64,000 bases of DNA from CAYLYP01 sp964387795 (GTDB lineage: Bacteria > Bacteroidota > Bacteroidia > Bacteroidales > UBA7960), in the NCBI GenBank assembly GCA_964387795.1, contig CAYLYP010000006.1, positions 6,844-70,843 on the forward strand, in the 5' to 3' direction. Each line of letters starts with the position of its first letter. Within the stretch, counting starts at the first letter, position 1. The notes under the pieces are model-generated. The model saw only the letters and a program-made list of their open reading frames with translations, ran no database searches and was not told where the DNA came from. Position numbers and translations under genes: made by a program. Shown piece after piece: positions 35,972 through 43,980 of this stretch.

Positions 35972-37213
35972 ATGGAACATCATACAGTCATATTCTGGGT
36001 TATCATTGCGATATTGATAACGGACTATGTTTTCAATTTTATCATCGGACGCCTCAATCAGTCATGCTGGGCGGCTGTATTGCCTGATAAGCTTAAAGGG
36101 ATTTATGATGAAGAAAAATATCGCAATTCAATGGAGTATAGCAAGGCCAATTATAAGTTTGGTTTGTTGTCAGGCTTTTTTTCCTTTGTAGTTATCATGG
36201 GGATGTTGTTTTTTGAAGGTTTTGCTTTTGCTGATGGGGTTGCCAGGCAGATATCGCAAAACCCCATTGTAATAGCACTGATTTTCTTTGGAGGGCTTAC
36301 ATTCCTTTCAGATTTTATTGGAATCCCTTTTGACCTTTACGATACTTTTGTTATTGAAGAACGTTTTGGTTTTAACAGGACTAGCCTCAGGACGTGGTTC
36401 TTAGATAAATTAAAAAACTACCTCCTTGTTGGGGTGTTGGGTGGTGGTCTGGTTGCCCTATTGATATGGTTTTATCAGATTGCGGGAGATTGGTTTTGGC
36501 TCTATGCCTGGATTGTCATGAGCGCTTTTTCAATTTTTATCACAATGTTTTACAGCTCTTTGATTGTGCCTTTGTTCAATAAGCAAACACCACTTGAAGA
36601 TGGGGCACTCAGGGATGGCATTGAGTCGTATGCCAAAAAGGCCGGATTCAAGCTTGACAATATATTTGTGATTGACGGGTCAAAGCGGAGCAGTAAGGCA
36701 AATGCCTATTTTAGCGGCTTAGGCCCCAAAAAACGCATTGTCCTTTATGACACCCTGATAAAAGAGCATACAGTAGATGAGCTTGTGGGGGTATTGGCGC
36801 ATGAAATTGGTCATTATAAAAAGAAACATACCCTGAAGGGGATGATTGTATCAATACTGCATAATGGGATTTTGCTTTATCTGTTTGGGCTTTTTGTAAG
36901 CCATCCAGCCCTGGCAGCTGCACTTGGGCTTAGTGTGCCTTCATTTCATATTGGGGCATTGGCATTTGGTTTGTTATATGCTCCCGTGTCCTCATTGCTG
37001 GGTATTGCAATGAATTATGTCTCAAGGAAGCATGAGTTTCAGGCCGATCGCTTTGCTGCTGAGACTTTTAAAGCCCAACCGCTTATGGAGGCATTGAAGA
37101 AACTTTCGGTGAATAACCTGAGCAACCTGACCCCTCATCCGGCTTATGTTTTTGTAAACTATTCGCACCCTCCTTTGATGCAAAGGCTGGAGCATCTTGA
37201 ACAATTTAAGTAA
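35972..37213 (+). CDS. M48 (Ste24-type) zinc metalloprotease
   Basis: A 413-aa multi-pass membrane protease; ATG at 35972 is preferred over an in-frame TTG two codons earlier. It has about seven helices. The catalytic motif is HEIGH in LAHEIGHYKKKHT (about 277-281), and the third zinc ligand Glu lies in SRKHEFQADRFA. FIGIPFDLYDTFVIEERFGF is typical of Ste24/CAAX prenyl-protease relatives. Bacterial members degrade or process membrane proteins. The gene follows the VWA protein closely and is 12 bp before rarA. Confidence 0.9.
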   Translation: MEHHTVIFWVIIAILITDYVFNFIIGRLNQSCWAAVLPDKLKGIYDEEKYRNSMEYSKANYKFGLLSGFFSFVVIMGMLFFEGFAFADGVARQISQNPIVIALIFFGGLTFLSDFIGIPFDLYDTFVIEERFGFNRTSLRTWFLDKLKNYLLVGVLGGGLVALLIWFYQIAGDWFWLYAWIVMSAFSIFITMFYSSLIVPLFNKQTPLEDGALRDGIESYAKKAGFKLDNIFVIDGSKRSSKANAYFSGLGPKKRIVLYDTLIKEHTVDELVGVLAHEIGHYKKKHTLKGMIVSILHNGILLYLFGLFVSHPALAAALGLSVPSFHIGALAFGLLYAPVSSLLGIAMNYVSRKHEFQADRFAAETFKAQPLMEALKKLSVNNLSNLTPHPAYVFVNYSHPPLMQRLEHLEQFK

Positions 37214-37225
37214 ATCCTGGTTATT

Positions 37226-38500
37226 ATGGCAAATATGACGTATCAGCCCCTGGCAGATAAACTCAGGCCGGTAGGCTTATCCGATTATCTTGGGCAAAAA
37301 CATCTGGTTGGGGAAGGGGCTGTACTCCGCAGGGCTATAGATACTGGCAATATTCCTTCAATGATTTTCTGGGGACCTCCCGGAGTGGGGAAAACAACCC
37401 TTGCATATATGATTTCCCGTCAGCTTCAAAAACCTTTTTATACACTAAGTGCAATCAGTTCGGGAGTGAAAGAGGTGAGGGCAGTTATTGCACAGGCAGA
37501 AGAACAGGGAGGGAATGCAGTCCTGTTTATTGATGAGATACACAGGTTTAGCAAAACACAACAGGATTCATTGCTTGGTGCAGTTGAAAAAGGAATTGTT
37601 ACGCTTATAGGGGCAACAACTGAGAATCCTTCCTTTGAGGTGATTTCGGCCCTTTTGTCAAGATGCCAGGTTTATATTTTAAAAGACCTTGATGTTGAAG
37701 ATTTGACAAGCCTGTTGGATAAAGCTAAAGCGTATCTTGAAAAAGAAAATAACTGCCATATTGAAATCGAGGAAACTGAGGCCTTATTGAGGGTGTCAGG
37801 GGGGGATGCCCGAAAGCTGCTTAATGCCATTGAACTATGTGTACAGGCCCAAAGCGGGGAAAAAAGGGTTTTGAACAATGAGAAAGTGCTGGCAGTGATT
37901 CAGCAAAACATGGCTTTATATGATAAGGGCGGAGAGATGCATTATGATATTATATCTGCTTTTATTAAATCAATGAGAGGAAGCGATCCAAATGCAGCGG
38001 TATATTGGCTTGCCAGGATGATAGAAGGGGGTGAAGACCCAAAATTTATTGCAAGGCGTATGCTTATCCTTGCTTCTGAGGACATCGGCAATGCAAACCC
38101 CAATGCACTCTTACTTGCCAATAGTTGTTTTCAGGCTGTAACTACAATCGGGATGCCCGAGAGCCGCATTATTTTATCCCAAACAGCAGTTTATCTTGCC
38201 TCTTCACCCAAGAGCAATGCTTCCTATATGGCCATCAACAATGCATCAGCCCTGGTGCAGAAAACAGGTAACCTTCCTGTTCCTTTGCACCTGCGTAATG
38301 CGCCTACCAAGCTAATGGAAAAAATTGGTTATGGAAAGGCCTATAAATATGCCCATGACTTTGAAGGTAATTTTGCAGAACAGGAATTTCTGCCGGATGA
38401 ACTTTCCGGAACAAGCTTATATAAGCCAGGAAATAATCCCAGAGAAAACGAAATAAGGGCACGATTAAGGAGTCTTTGGGGCAAAAGATACAAGTATTAG
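37226..38500 (+). CDS. rarA: Replication-associated recombination ATPase RarA (MgsA)
   Basis: A 424-aa AAA+ clamp-loader-like ATPase that acts at stalled replication forks. It has the start motif LADKLRPVGLSDYLGQKHL, Walker A GPPGVGKTT (about 49-57), Walker B FIDEIHRF (about 99-106), sensor 1 GATTENP and sensor 2 SGGDARKLLNAIE. The C-terminal tetramerisation part contains ARRMLILASEDIGNANP and YMAINNAS. Length is normal. It is the last gene of the VWA-M48-rarA group. Confidence 0.94.
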   Translation: MANMTYQPLADKLRPVGLSDYLGQKHLVGEGAVLRRAIDTGNIPSMIFWGPPGVGKTTLAYMISRQLQKPFYTLSAISSGVKEVRAVIAQAEEQGGNAVLFIDEIHRFSKTQQDSLLGAVEKGIVTLIGATTENPSFEVISALLSRCQVYILKDLDVEDLTSLLDKAKAYLEKENNCHIEIEETEALLRVSGGDARKLLNAIELCVQAQSGEKRVLNNEKVLAVIQQNMALYDKGGEMHYDIISAFIKSMRGSDPNAAVYWLARMIEGGEDPKFIARRMLILASEDIGNANPNALLLANSCFQAVTTIGMPESRIILSQTAVYLASSPKSNASYMAINNASALVQKTGNLPVPLHLRNAPTKLMEKIGYGKAYKYAHDFEGNFAEQEFLPDELSGTSLYKPGNNPRENEIRARLRSLWGKRYKY

Positions 38501-38672
38501 GTTTGGATGTGAAATCGCCCGCAGGGGTCTTATTTTTGATTTTTGGCCAATATTTTTGTTTTCATCGGAATGGACTTTTGAAATATAATTTTTTTCTTTG
38601 TTTTGGTTGGGATATTTTTTGAACGAACCATGTTCAAGTATTCTGGTCAATCCAAAATAAAATCACAGATAA

Positions 38673-39851
38673 ATGAACCAAAGGGAATTGTTTTTAAGGT
38701 ATGTGGCACAAACATCAGATGCGCCATTGGCTTTTGAAGTAGAGTCGGCCAAAGGGGTTTGGTTATATGGCCCCGACGGCAAAAAAACGATGGATGTCAT
38801 ATCAGGCATTGCTGTGAGCAATATAGGGCACAGCCATCCTGAAGTATTAAAGGCTGTTCATGAACAGGCAGATCGGTATATGCACCTTATGGTATATGGT
38901 GAAGTAGTTCAGGCCCCACAGGTGCAATTGGCAGCTTTTTTAAGTTCACACCTGCCTTCAGGCCTTGATAATGTATATTTTGTGAATTCGGGGAGTGAGG
39001 CTGTTGAAGGTGCATTAAAACTTGCAAAACGATACACAGGGCGATATGAAATAGTGAGTTTTAAAAATGCCTATCATGGGAGCACCCAGGGAGCACTGAG
39101 TATCATCGGTGATGAATGCATGAAAAACAATTTCAGGCCTTTGATACCCGGTGGCAAAACGATTGCTTATAATGATATTGCGTCATTAAATGAAATTACT
39201 GAAAATACAGCCTGTGTAATTATCGAAAGTGTTCAGGGAGAAGGAGGGGCTATTGTTCCCGATGTGGCATATATGAAAGCCCTAAGGGAGCGTTGCAATG
39301 AAACAGGTGCATTGCTCATCATGGATGAGATACAGGCTGGATGTGGACGTACAGGTAAATTATGGGCTTTTGAGCATTTTGGTATTGTCCCTGATATCCT
39401 TTTGCTTGCAAAAGCATTGGGAGGAGGCATGCCACTGGGGGCTTTTATTGCCTCAAAAGAGATTATGCATTGCCTTACCCATCATCCGGTGCTGGGTCAT
39501 ATCACCACTTTTGGAGGGCATCCTGTCTGTTGTGCTGCTGCCCTGGCCAACCTGAACGTGATAATAAGGGAGAAGCTCTGGGAGCAGGCAGCTATTAAAG
39601 AACAATGGTTCCGTGATGCTTTAAAACATCCAGAAATCAAAAATATTTCGGGTATCGGCCTGATGCTGGCTGTTAAATTAAGTAATGAAAAGAGGGCGCA
39701 GCAAGTCATTGCCAGATGTTTGGAAAAAGGATTGTTCACCGATTGGTTTTTATTTGCCCCTGATTGCCTTCGACTGGCCCCTGCCCTAAATATCAGCCGG
39801 GAAGAAGTTGAACAGGCTTGCTCCATAATACTTGAAGCACTGAATGAATAG
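38673..39851 (+). CDS. Class III PLP aminotransferase, acetylornithine-aminotransferase-like
   Basis: A 392-aa aminotransferase. The PLP lysine is K247 in LLAKALGGGMPLGAF, with the cofactor Asp in LLIMDEIQAGCGRTG and the N-terminal VWLYGPDGKKTMDVISGIAV typical of the ArgD/GabT/ornithine group. It moves an amino group between an omega-amino substrate and 2-oxoglutarate. No arginine genes are nearby, so the substrate (acetylornithine, ornithine, 4-aminobutyrate or other) is left open. It is a single-gene unit preceded by 172 bp without a clear promoter and followed by a long hairpin shared with the convergent gene. Confidence 0.88.
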   Translation: MNQRELFLRYVAQTSDAPLAFEVESAKGVWLYGPDGKKTMDVISGIAVSNIGHSHPEVLKAVHEQADRYMHLMVYGEVVQAPQVQLAAFLSSHLPSGLDNVYFVNSGSEAVEGALKLAKRYTGRYEIVSFKNAYHGSTQGALSIIGDECMKNNFRPLIPGGKTIAYNDIASLNEITENTACVIIESVQGEGGAIVPDVAYMKALRERCNETGALLIMDEIQAGCGRTGKLWAFEHFGIVPDILLLAKALGGGMPLGAFIASKEIMHCLTHHPVLGHITTFGGHPVCCAAALANLNVIIREKLWEQAAIKEQWFRDALKHPEIKNISGIGLMLAVKLSNEKRAQQVIARCLEKGLFTDWFLFAPDCLRLAPALNISREEVEQACSIILEALNE

Positions 39852-39863
39852 ATTTTTATAGAC

Positions 39864-39906
39864 ATAAACAAGCAAGCTGCCTTAACAGGGCAGCTTGCTT
39901 GTTTAT
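39864..39906. terminator. Long bidirectional hairpin between convergent genes
   Basis: The 18-nt arms ATAAACAAGCAAGCTGCC and GGCAGCTTGCTTGTTTAT are perfect complements around a 7-nt loop. It lies 13 bp after the aminotransferase stop and 35 bp from the stop of the convergent PD40 gene. The T runs are modest on both sides. Confidence 0.7.
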
Positions 39907-39940
39907 ATGTATTAAAACCTGTATTTTTTTTATGCTTTAT

Positions 39941-42900
39941 TTACCAACCAGGAAGGAAGTTCAGTCCCCAGACACTGTTCTTTAGACCTTTCTTTTGAAA
40001 TGGGAAAGCAATATAGGGCTCAATTACCATAGCACCAAAGAGATTGATACGTAATGAGGGTCCTGTACTAAATACCGGGAAATGCTTGGTTTCGCTGTCT
40101 TTTTTGATGTCAAATGTTATGGATTCATCATTTTTCCATGCTACCCCAGCATCCAGGAACCATGTGAGTTCGGTGAAAAACATTTTGCTGCCAATAACTG
40201 CAAGCCTTTTTGGCCCGGTAAAAGGAAGTTTTATCTCAATACCCCCGAGGAGCATTTTGCTTCCAAACAATGAATTGATGTTAATGTCAGCATTTTCCTC
40301 TTCATTAATAAGCCTGTAATAAGTATCGCTTTCGTAACCACGCATATAACCCATATAACCAAGGTATAATGGGTAAAACAAATCGTTGTCAGCCCCTTTG
40401 CCATAGCGTCCGTAATGGGTAAGCCTTAAGGCGAAGCTAAATGGTTTTACATAAAAATAATGTCGGTAATCGGCAATGACAGAGGTCATATTTACTGTAC
40501 CAAAAACCTGTTCAACCTGAAGACGGTAACGGTTTCCTGTCATGGGTGATGCCATTCCGAACTGACTGTTATCGCCCACATAAGCAATATTTAACCTTTG
40601 AAGGTTGAAGCCGGGAGGGGGGGAGAGTTTATTACGCTCCTGACCCACAATATATCCCATTGCATCGTAATAATTTAATATCTCCTCAAGGTGATAATAA
40701 TACCAGCTTAAGCTCCCGCCAACTTCCAGCCTTCTGGAGGAAGAAAATGGGTAATATGCGAAAGCGCTCAGGTTATCTTCAAATTGCCTGTAGATTAAGT
40801 ATTGCAGAACGAGCATCTGTGAAGTTGGATCAACACCATAGGCATATCGTGTATAAACATAAGGAATGTGGGATAGATAGCCGCCCCATTTGATTTTGTT
40901 TTTTTGGTTGATATAACCACCCATAGCACCAATGTCATAGATTTCGCCATTGACTGCTATTGTTGAAACAATCTGGTTATCGCCAGTCATGTCACTAAAC
41001 ATCATATTGATGCCTCCAGCCATTCCTGTGCCCCATTGGCTGGTCGAGATGCCTATCCCACTATTGCCAATATAAGTAAGGCCTAAGCGGGGTTTGTATT
41101 TTTTTATCTGTATGGCTTCGGAAGGAATACTGTCTCCTGGATTGTTGATGTTTATACTTTTAGTGATAAAGATATTGGCTTTAGGTTTTAAAGGGACTAA
41201 GGTGGCAGCACTGAAATCCAATGCCTGAGGGTCGGTTTCAACAGGGGCAAACTCATTAAGGCCTGCTTTATAAATCTGATATTTTCCTTTTTTATAATAG
41301 CTGTAAACAATGGATGAGTCGTGGCGTGCGATGCTTATAGCAGGTGACAGGTGGGTAATCCCGCTGATTCCAGTATAATAATTTGTCAACTGAAATACCT
41401 TCTTTTGGCTAAGGTTGTATTTGTATAAATTCCTGAAGCCATCACGGTCGCTTAAGAAATACAAGCTTTTACCATCAGGCGAAAATTGAGGGTTTACATT
41501 TTCAGCACCATTAAACACTTCAATGATTTCAACAGGATGACTGGGATCGGTCATGTCCATGATGCCGATATTGAAATGATAATTGACAAGGCCAGAGGTG
41601 TCGGAAGGTTGTTTGAGGTCGGTTGCAAAAGTTAAGTATTTACCATCGGGCGACCATTGCGGATGGATATACGAATACCTGTCGTTGGTGAGGCGTTTGA
41701 CACTTTTGTCGTTCAGGTTATAAACAAACAAATCATTTCGGCCATTCACAAGGCCTGAGATAACAATGCTTGTACCATCTGGCGACCAGTTGGGATTGTT
41801 GAAAGAGGCAATGCCCGGGATGAATATTTCTTTTGTCTTTCTGGGTTTCTTTGGGTTTACGATTACAAGTACGCTTTTCCCTTTTTTAATGGCTACATGG
41901 GCAAAGCGAGAGCCATCAGGTGACCATGTGCCCACCGACTCAAAAAAGTTATAACCATCAATATCCTGGTTACGTGTAGAACTTGAAAGTTTTCTTAAGA
42001 TTTTACCGCTTTTTGATTCGGCAAGATATAAGTCGATACTAAAGAGGTTTTTTTCAGAGAAAAAGGTAAAGTATTTCCCGTCAGGACTATAGGATGGGGA
42101 TATGTTCATCTCTCCTGCATTTTTGTCAGAGATAAGCATTTTGCCAATAACTTCCTGTTTGGTACTGTCGTTCAGATATGTTTCAAGATGTTCTTTCCAG
42201 CTTTTTTTCCAAAGTTCAGAAATGTTTTTTTCATTAAGCCCAAAGAGTTTTTCAAATGCCCTTTCGTAACCATATTTGGCAGTTTCAAGGAACATTGGTT
42301 GGACAACACTGTCGCCAACCGAATTGGCAATAAATGACAAAAAGGCATGGCCATAGCGATAAGGGTTGAATTTATTGCTCCTGCTCATGTCTTTTAGGCT
42401 TGGAAAGTCATCATAGTAAATGGCATCTCTCATGATCATGGCTGTATGGGCATCGATATTCCCAATTGACATATATTCAGCCATTCCTTCAACCATCCAT
42501 AATGGCAGGTTTTCGAGGTTTCGTAGTGAGAGTGAATCATTATTGAAAATTACCCTGAACTGAAACACATGGACCAATTCATGCCCAATGACATGGTCGG
42601 TTTGAGAATTTGTTTCCAGAATAGGCAATACAATCCTGTTTTTCAGTGCTTCTGTTACCCCTTGGGTACCAATGCTTATTTCTCCGCTGACGGCTGTGGT
42701 TTGTTGAAAATCAGGGTGGTTTTCGTAGATGATAATTGGGTTTGGTTTTTTAATGGTATCCAGGAAGGCTTTCTGATGTCTTAAATACCATTTTTCGAAC
42801 ATATTGGCCACTGCATTGATAACAGAATCGTTCTCCAAATAATGGTAGAATTCGAAATGCGGGGATTGATAGATTTTATAATCAAAAACTTTATAGCTTG

Positions 42901-43012
42901 GCTTATTCCTTCCAAACGATTGGGCATGCATTTGAACCGGAGCCCATAGCGACAGCAGTAAAATCATTATACATGCAAGCATCATTCTCTGATTTCTGGC
43001 TGTTGTTTTCAT
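39941..43012 (-). CDS. PD40-propeller protein with MA-type zinc-peptidase motif and C-terminal barrel
   Basis: A 1,023-aa exported protein (signal peptide ending near QMHAQS). The first domain (about 40-290) has a gluzincin motif HELVH at 144-148 and a downstream MVEGMAEYMS that can supply the third Glu ligand, so it looks like an active peptidase of the MA clan. Five PD40/WD40-like blades follow, each with xSPDGKx, for example YSPDGKYFTFFS and FSPDGKSLYFLSD (about 305-560). The C-terminal 400 residues look like an outer-membrane barrel of the surface-antigen type, ending in LPGW. This probably places the protease-propeller part at the outer membrane. The substrate is unknown. Single gene. 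Confidence 0.82.
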   Translation of the reverse strand: MKTTARNQRMMLACIMILLLSLWAPVQMHAQSFGRNKPSYKVFDYKIYQSPHFEFYHYLENDSVINAVANMFEKWYLRHQKAFLDTIKKPNPIIIYENHPDFQQTTAVSGEISIGTQGVTEALKNRIVLPILETNSQTDHVIGHELVHVFQFRVIFNNDSLSLRNLENLPLWMVEGMAEYMSIGNIDAHTAMIMRDAIYYDDFPSLKDMSRSNKFNPYRYGHAFLSFIANSVGDSVVQPMFLETAKYGYERAFEKLFGLNEKNISELWKKSWKEHLETYLNDSTKQEVIGKMLISDKNAGEMNISPSYSPDGKYFTFFSEKNLFSIDLYLAESKSGKILRKLSSSTRNQDIDGYNFFESVGTWSPDGSRFAHVAIKKGKSVLVIVNPKKPRKTKEIFIPGIASFNNPNWSPDGTSIVISGLVNGRNDLFVYNLNDKSVKRLTNDRYSYIHPQWSPDGKYLTFATDLKQPSDTSGLVNYHFNIGIMDMTDPSHPVEIIEVFNGAENVNPQFSPDGKSLYFLSDRDGFRNLYKYNLSQKKVFQLTNYYTGISGITHLSPAISIARHDSSIVYSYYKKGKYQIYKAGLNEFAPVETDPQALDFSAATLVPLKPKANIFITKSININNPGDSIPSEAIQIKKYKPRLGLTYIGNSGIGISTSQWGTGMAGGINMMFSDMTGDNQIVSTIAVNGEIYDIGAMGGYINQKNKIKWGGYLSHIPYVYTRYAYGVDPTSQMLVLQYLIYRQFEDNLSAFAYYPFSSSRRLEVGGSLSWYYYHLEEILNYYDAMGYIVGQERNKLSPPPGFNLQRLNIAYVGDNSQFGMASPMTGNRYRLQVEQVFGTVNMTSVIADYRHYFYVKPFSFALRLTHYGRYGKGADNDLFYPLYLGYMGYMRGYESDTYYRLINEEENADININSLFGSKMLLGGIEIKLPFTGPKRLAVIGSKMFFTELTWFLDAGVAWKNDESITFDIKKDSETKHFPVFSTGPSLRINLFGAMVIEPYIAFPFQKKGLKNSVWGLNFLPGW

Positions 43013-43453
43013 GATATTGAAGTTTTTTTCCTTTATTGTCTTATTGTTTTTTTTTCTGTAAAAGCCGGCTTATTCTGGCGATAAACAAGGTTGTACATGC
43101 TTTTGTTGATACAACGACCCAAATTTAAACAAAAATATGTCAGGTTGTTTTTATTATCATAACGCCACAAAACCTATACCAGTTGCATTGTTATAGAATT
43201 TTATTTTTTTTTAAGATTTTAATTGCCTAAGCTGAGATTAGATATTATTTTTTAGGGATTATGTTGTTAAACGAAACCCAAAAATATTTTATTTATTAAT
43301 AATATTTAGATTGTCAAGCAAATAACACAATCAATAAATTCATAATGTCATACATTGGACATGTTCGATTTGCGTTTGTTTCAGCTTCGCTTTAGTGTGT
43401 TTTTTAATAGGGAATGAAGTGTCATTGGTGCATCATTGGTGGTTTGTTTTTTT

Positions 43454-43645
43454 TATCCACAGATTGACTCAAATGATCACACAAATGAATACAAATGAAT
43501 ACACAAGTTGCACAAATTAGAAGGATTAAACAAATTATGAGATAGTTGGTAGATGTGCAAATGAGATATTGATAGGTTATGTTAGTCAGAGAAACTTTCT
43601 TTACATTCTTTGTTGGCGCTCAACGTTCTTCGCGTTAAAACCTTA
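43454..43645. repeat. Degenerate intergenic repeat related to 6291-6450
   Basis: It begins TATCCACAGATTGACTCAAA, continues with short ACACAAATGAAT reiterations, and ends with TTCTTTGTTGGCGCTC and CGTTCTTCGCGTTAAAAC, recalling the TTTGCGTTCTCTGCGGTTAAA phrase of the first copy. There is no credible gene. The preceding stretch 43013-43453 has only AT-rich sequence with no feature I could name. Confidence 0.3.
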
Positions 43646-43753
43646 TTGTTGCAGGCATACAAAGGATAGTGTCAGGGGAATATGTTTAATCAAGCATTGA
43701 AACGACCCTTGTTAATCCTATTGAACTTAAGTGTTTTTCAACAGGCATTAAGT

Positions 43754-43980
43754 AGGGTCTTCTGAAAAACACTTAACAAACAGGATATATATCTATTACA
43801 AAGAAACAATTTCATGCTGCATGCAAGGATTTATTTCCTGAAGCGCTAATATGTTTGCATCTTGTTTGCGTTAGTCTTTAAGGCATCATCTGCTTCGTTG
43901 CCATCGTCTCATAGTATTAATATACAATTTCGCCTTGTTGCCTCGCATCTGATACCTTAAAGACTTTTTTAGCAGACCTT
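43754..43980. mobile_element. MITE-like element, copy 3 (227 bp), TSD AAGT, in the stop codon of kinase A
   Basis: The left end is GGGTCTTCTGAAAAA and the right end TTTTTTAGCAGACCT, slightly worn relative to copies 1 and 2. AAGT repeats at 43750-43753 and 43981-43984. It has the same length and internal hairpin as the other copies, in the orientation of copy 2. A worn right-end-like piece, CTTAAGTGTTTTTCAACAGG (43726-43745), sits just outside and may be left from another copy. The first two bases of the kinase A stop (minus strand) lie in the target repeat and element end. Confidence 0.75.
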
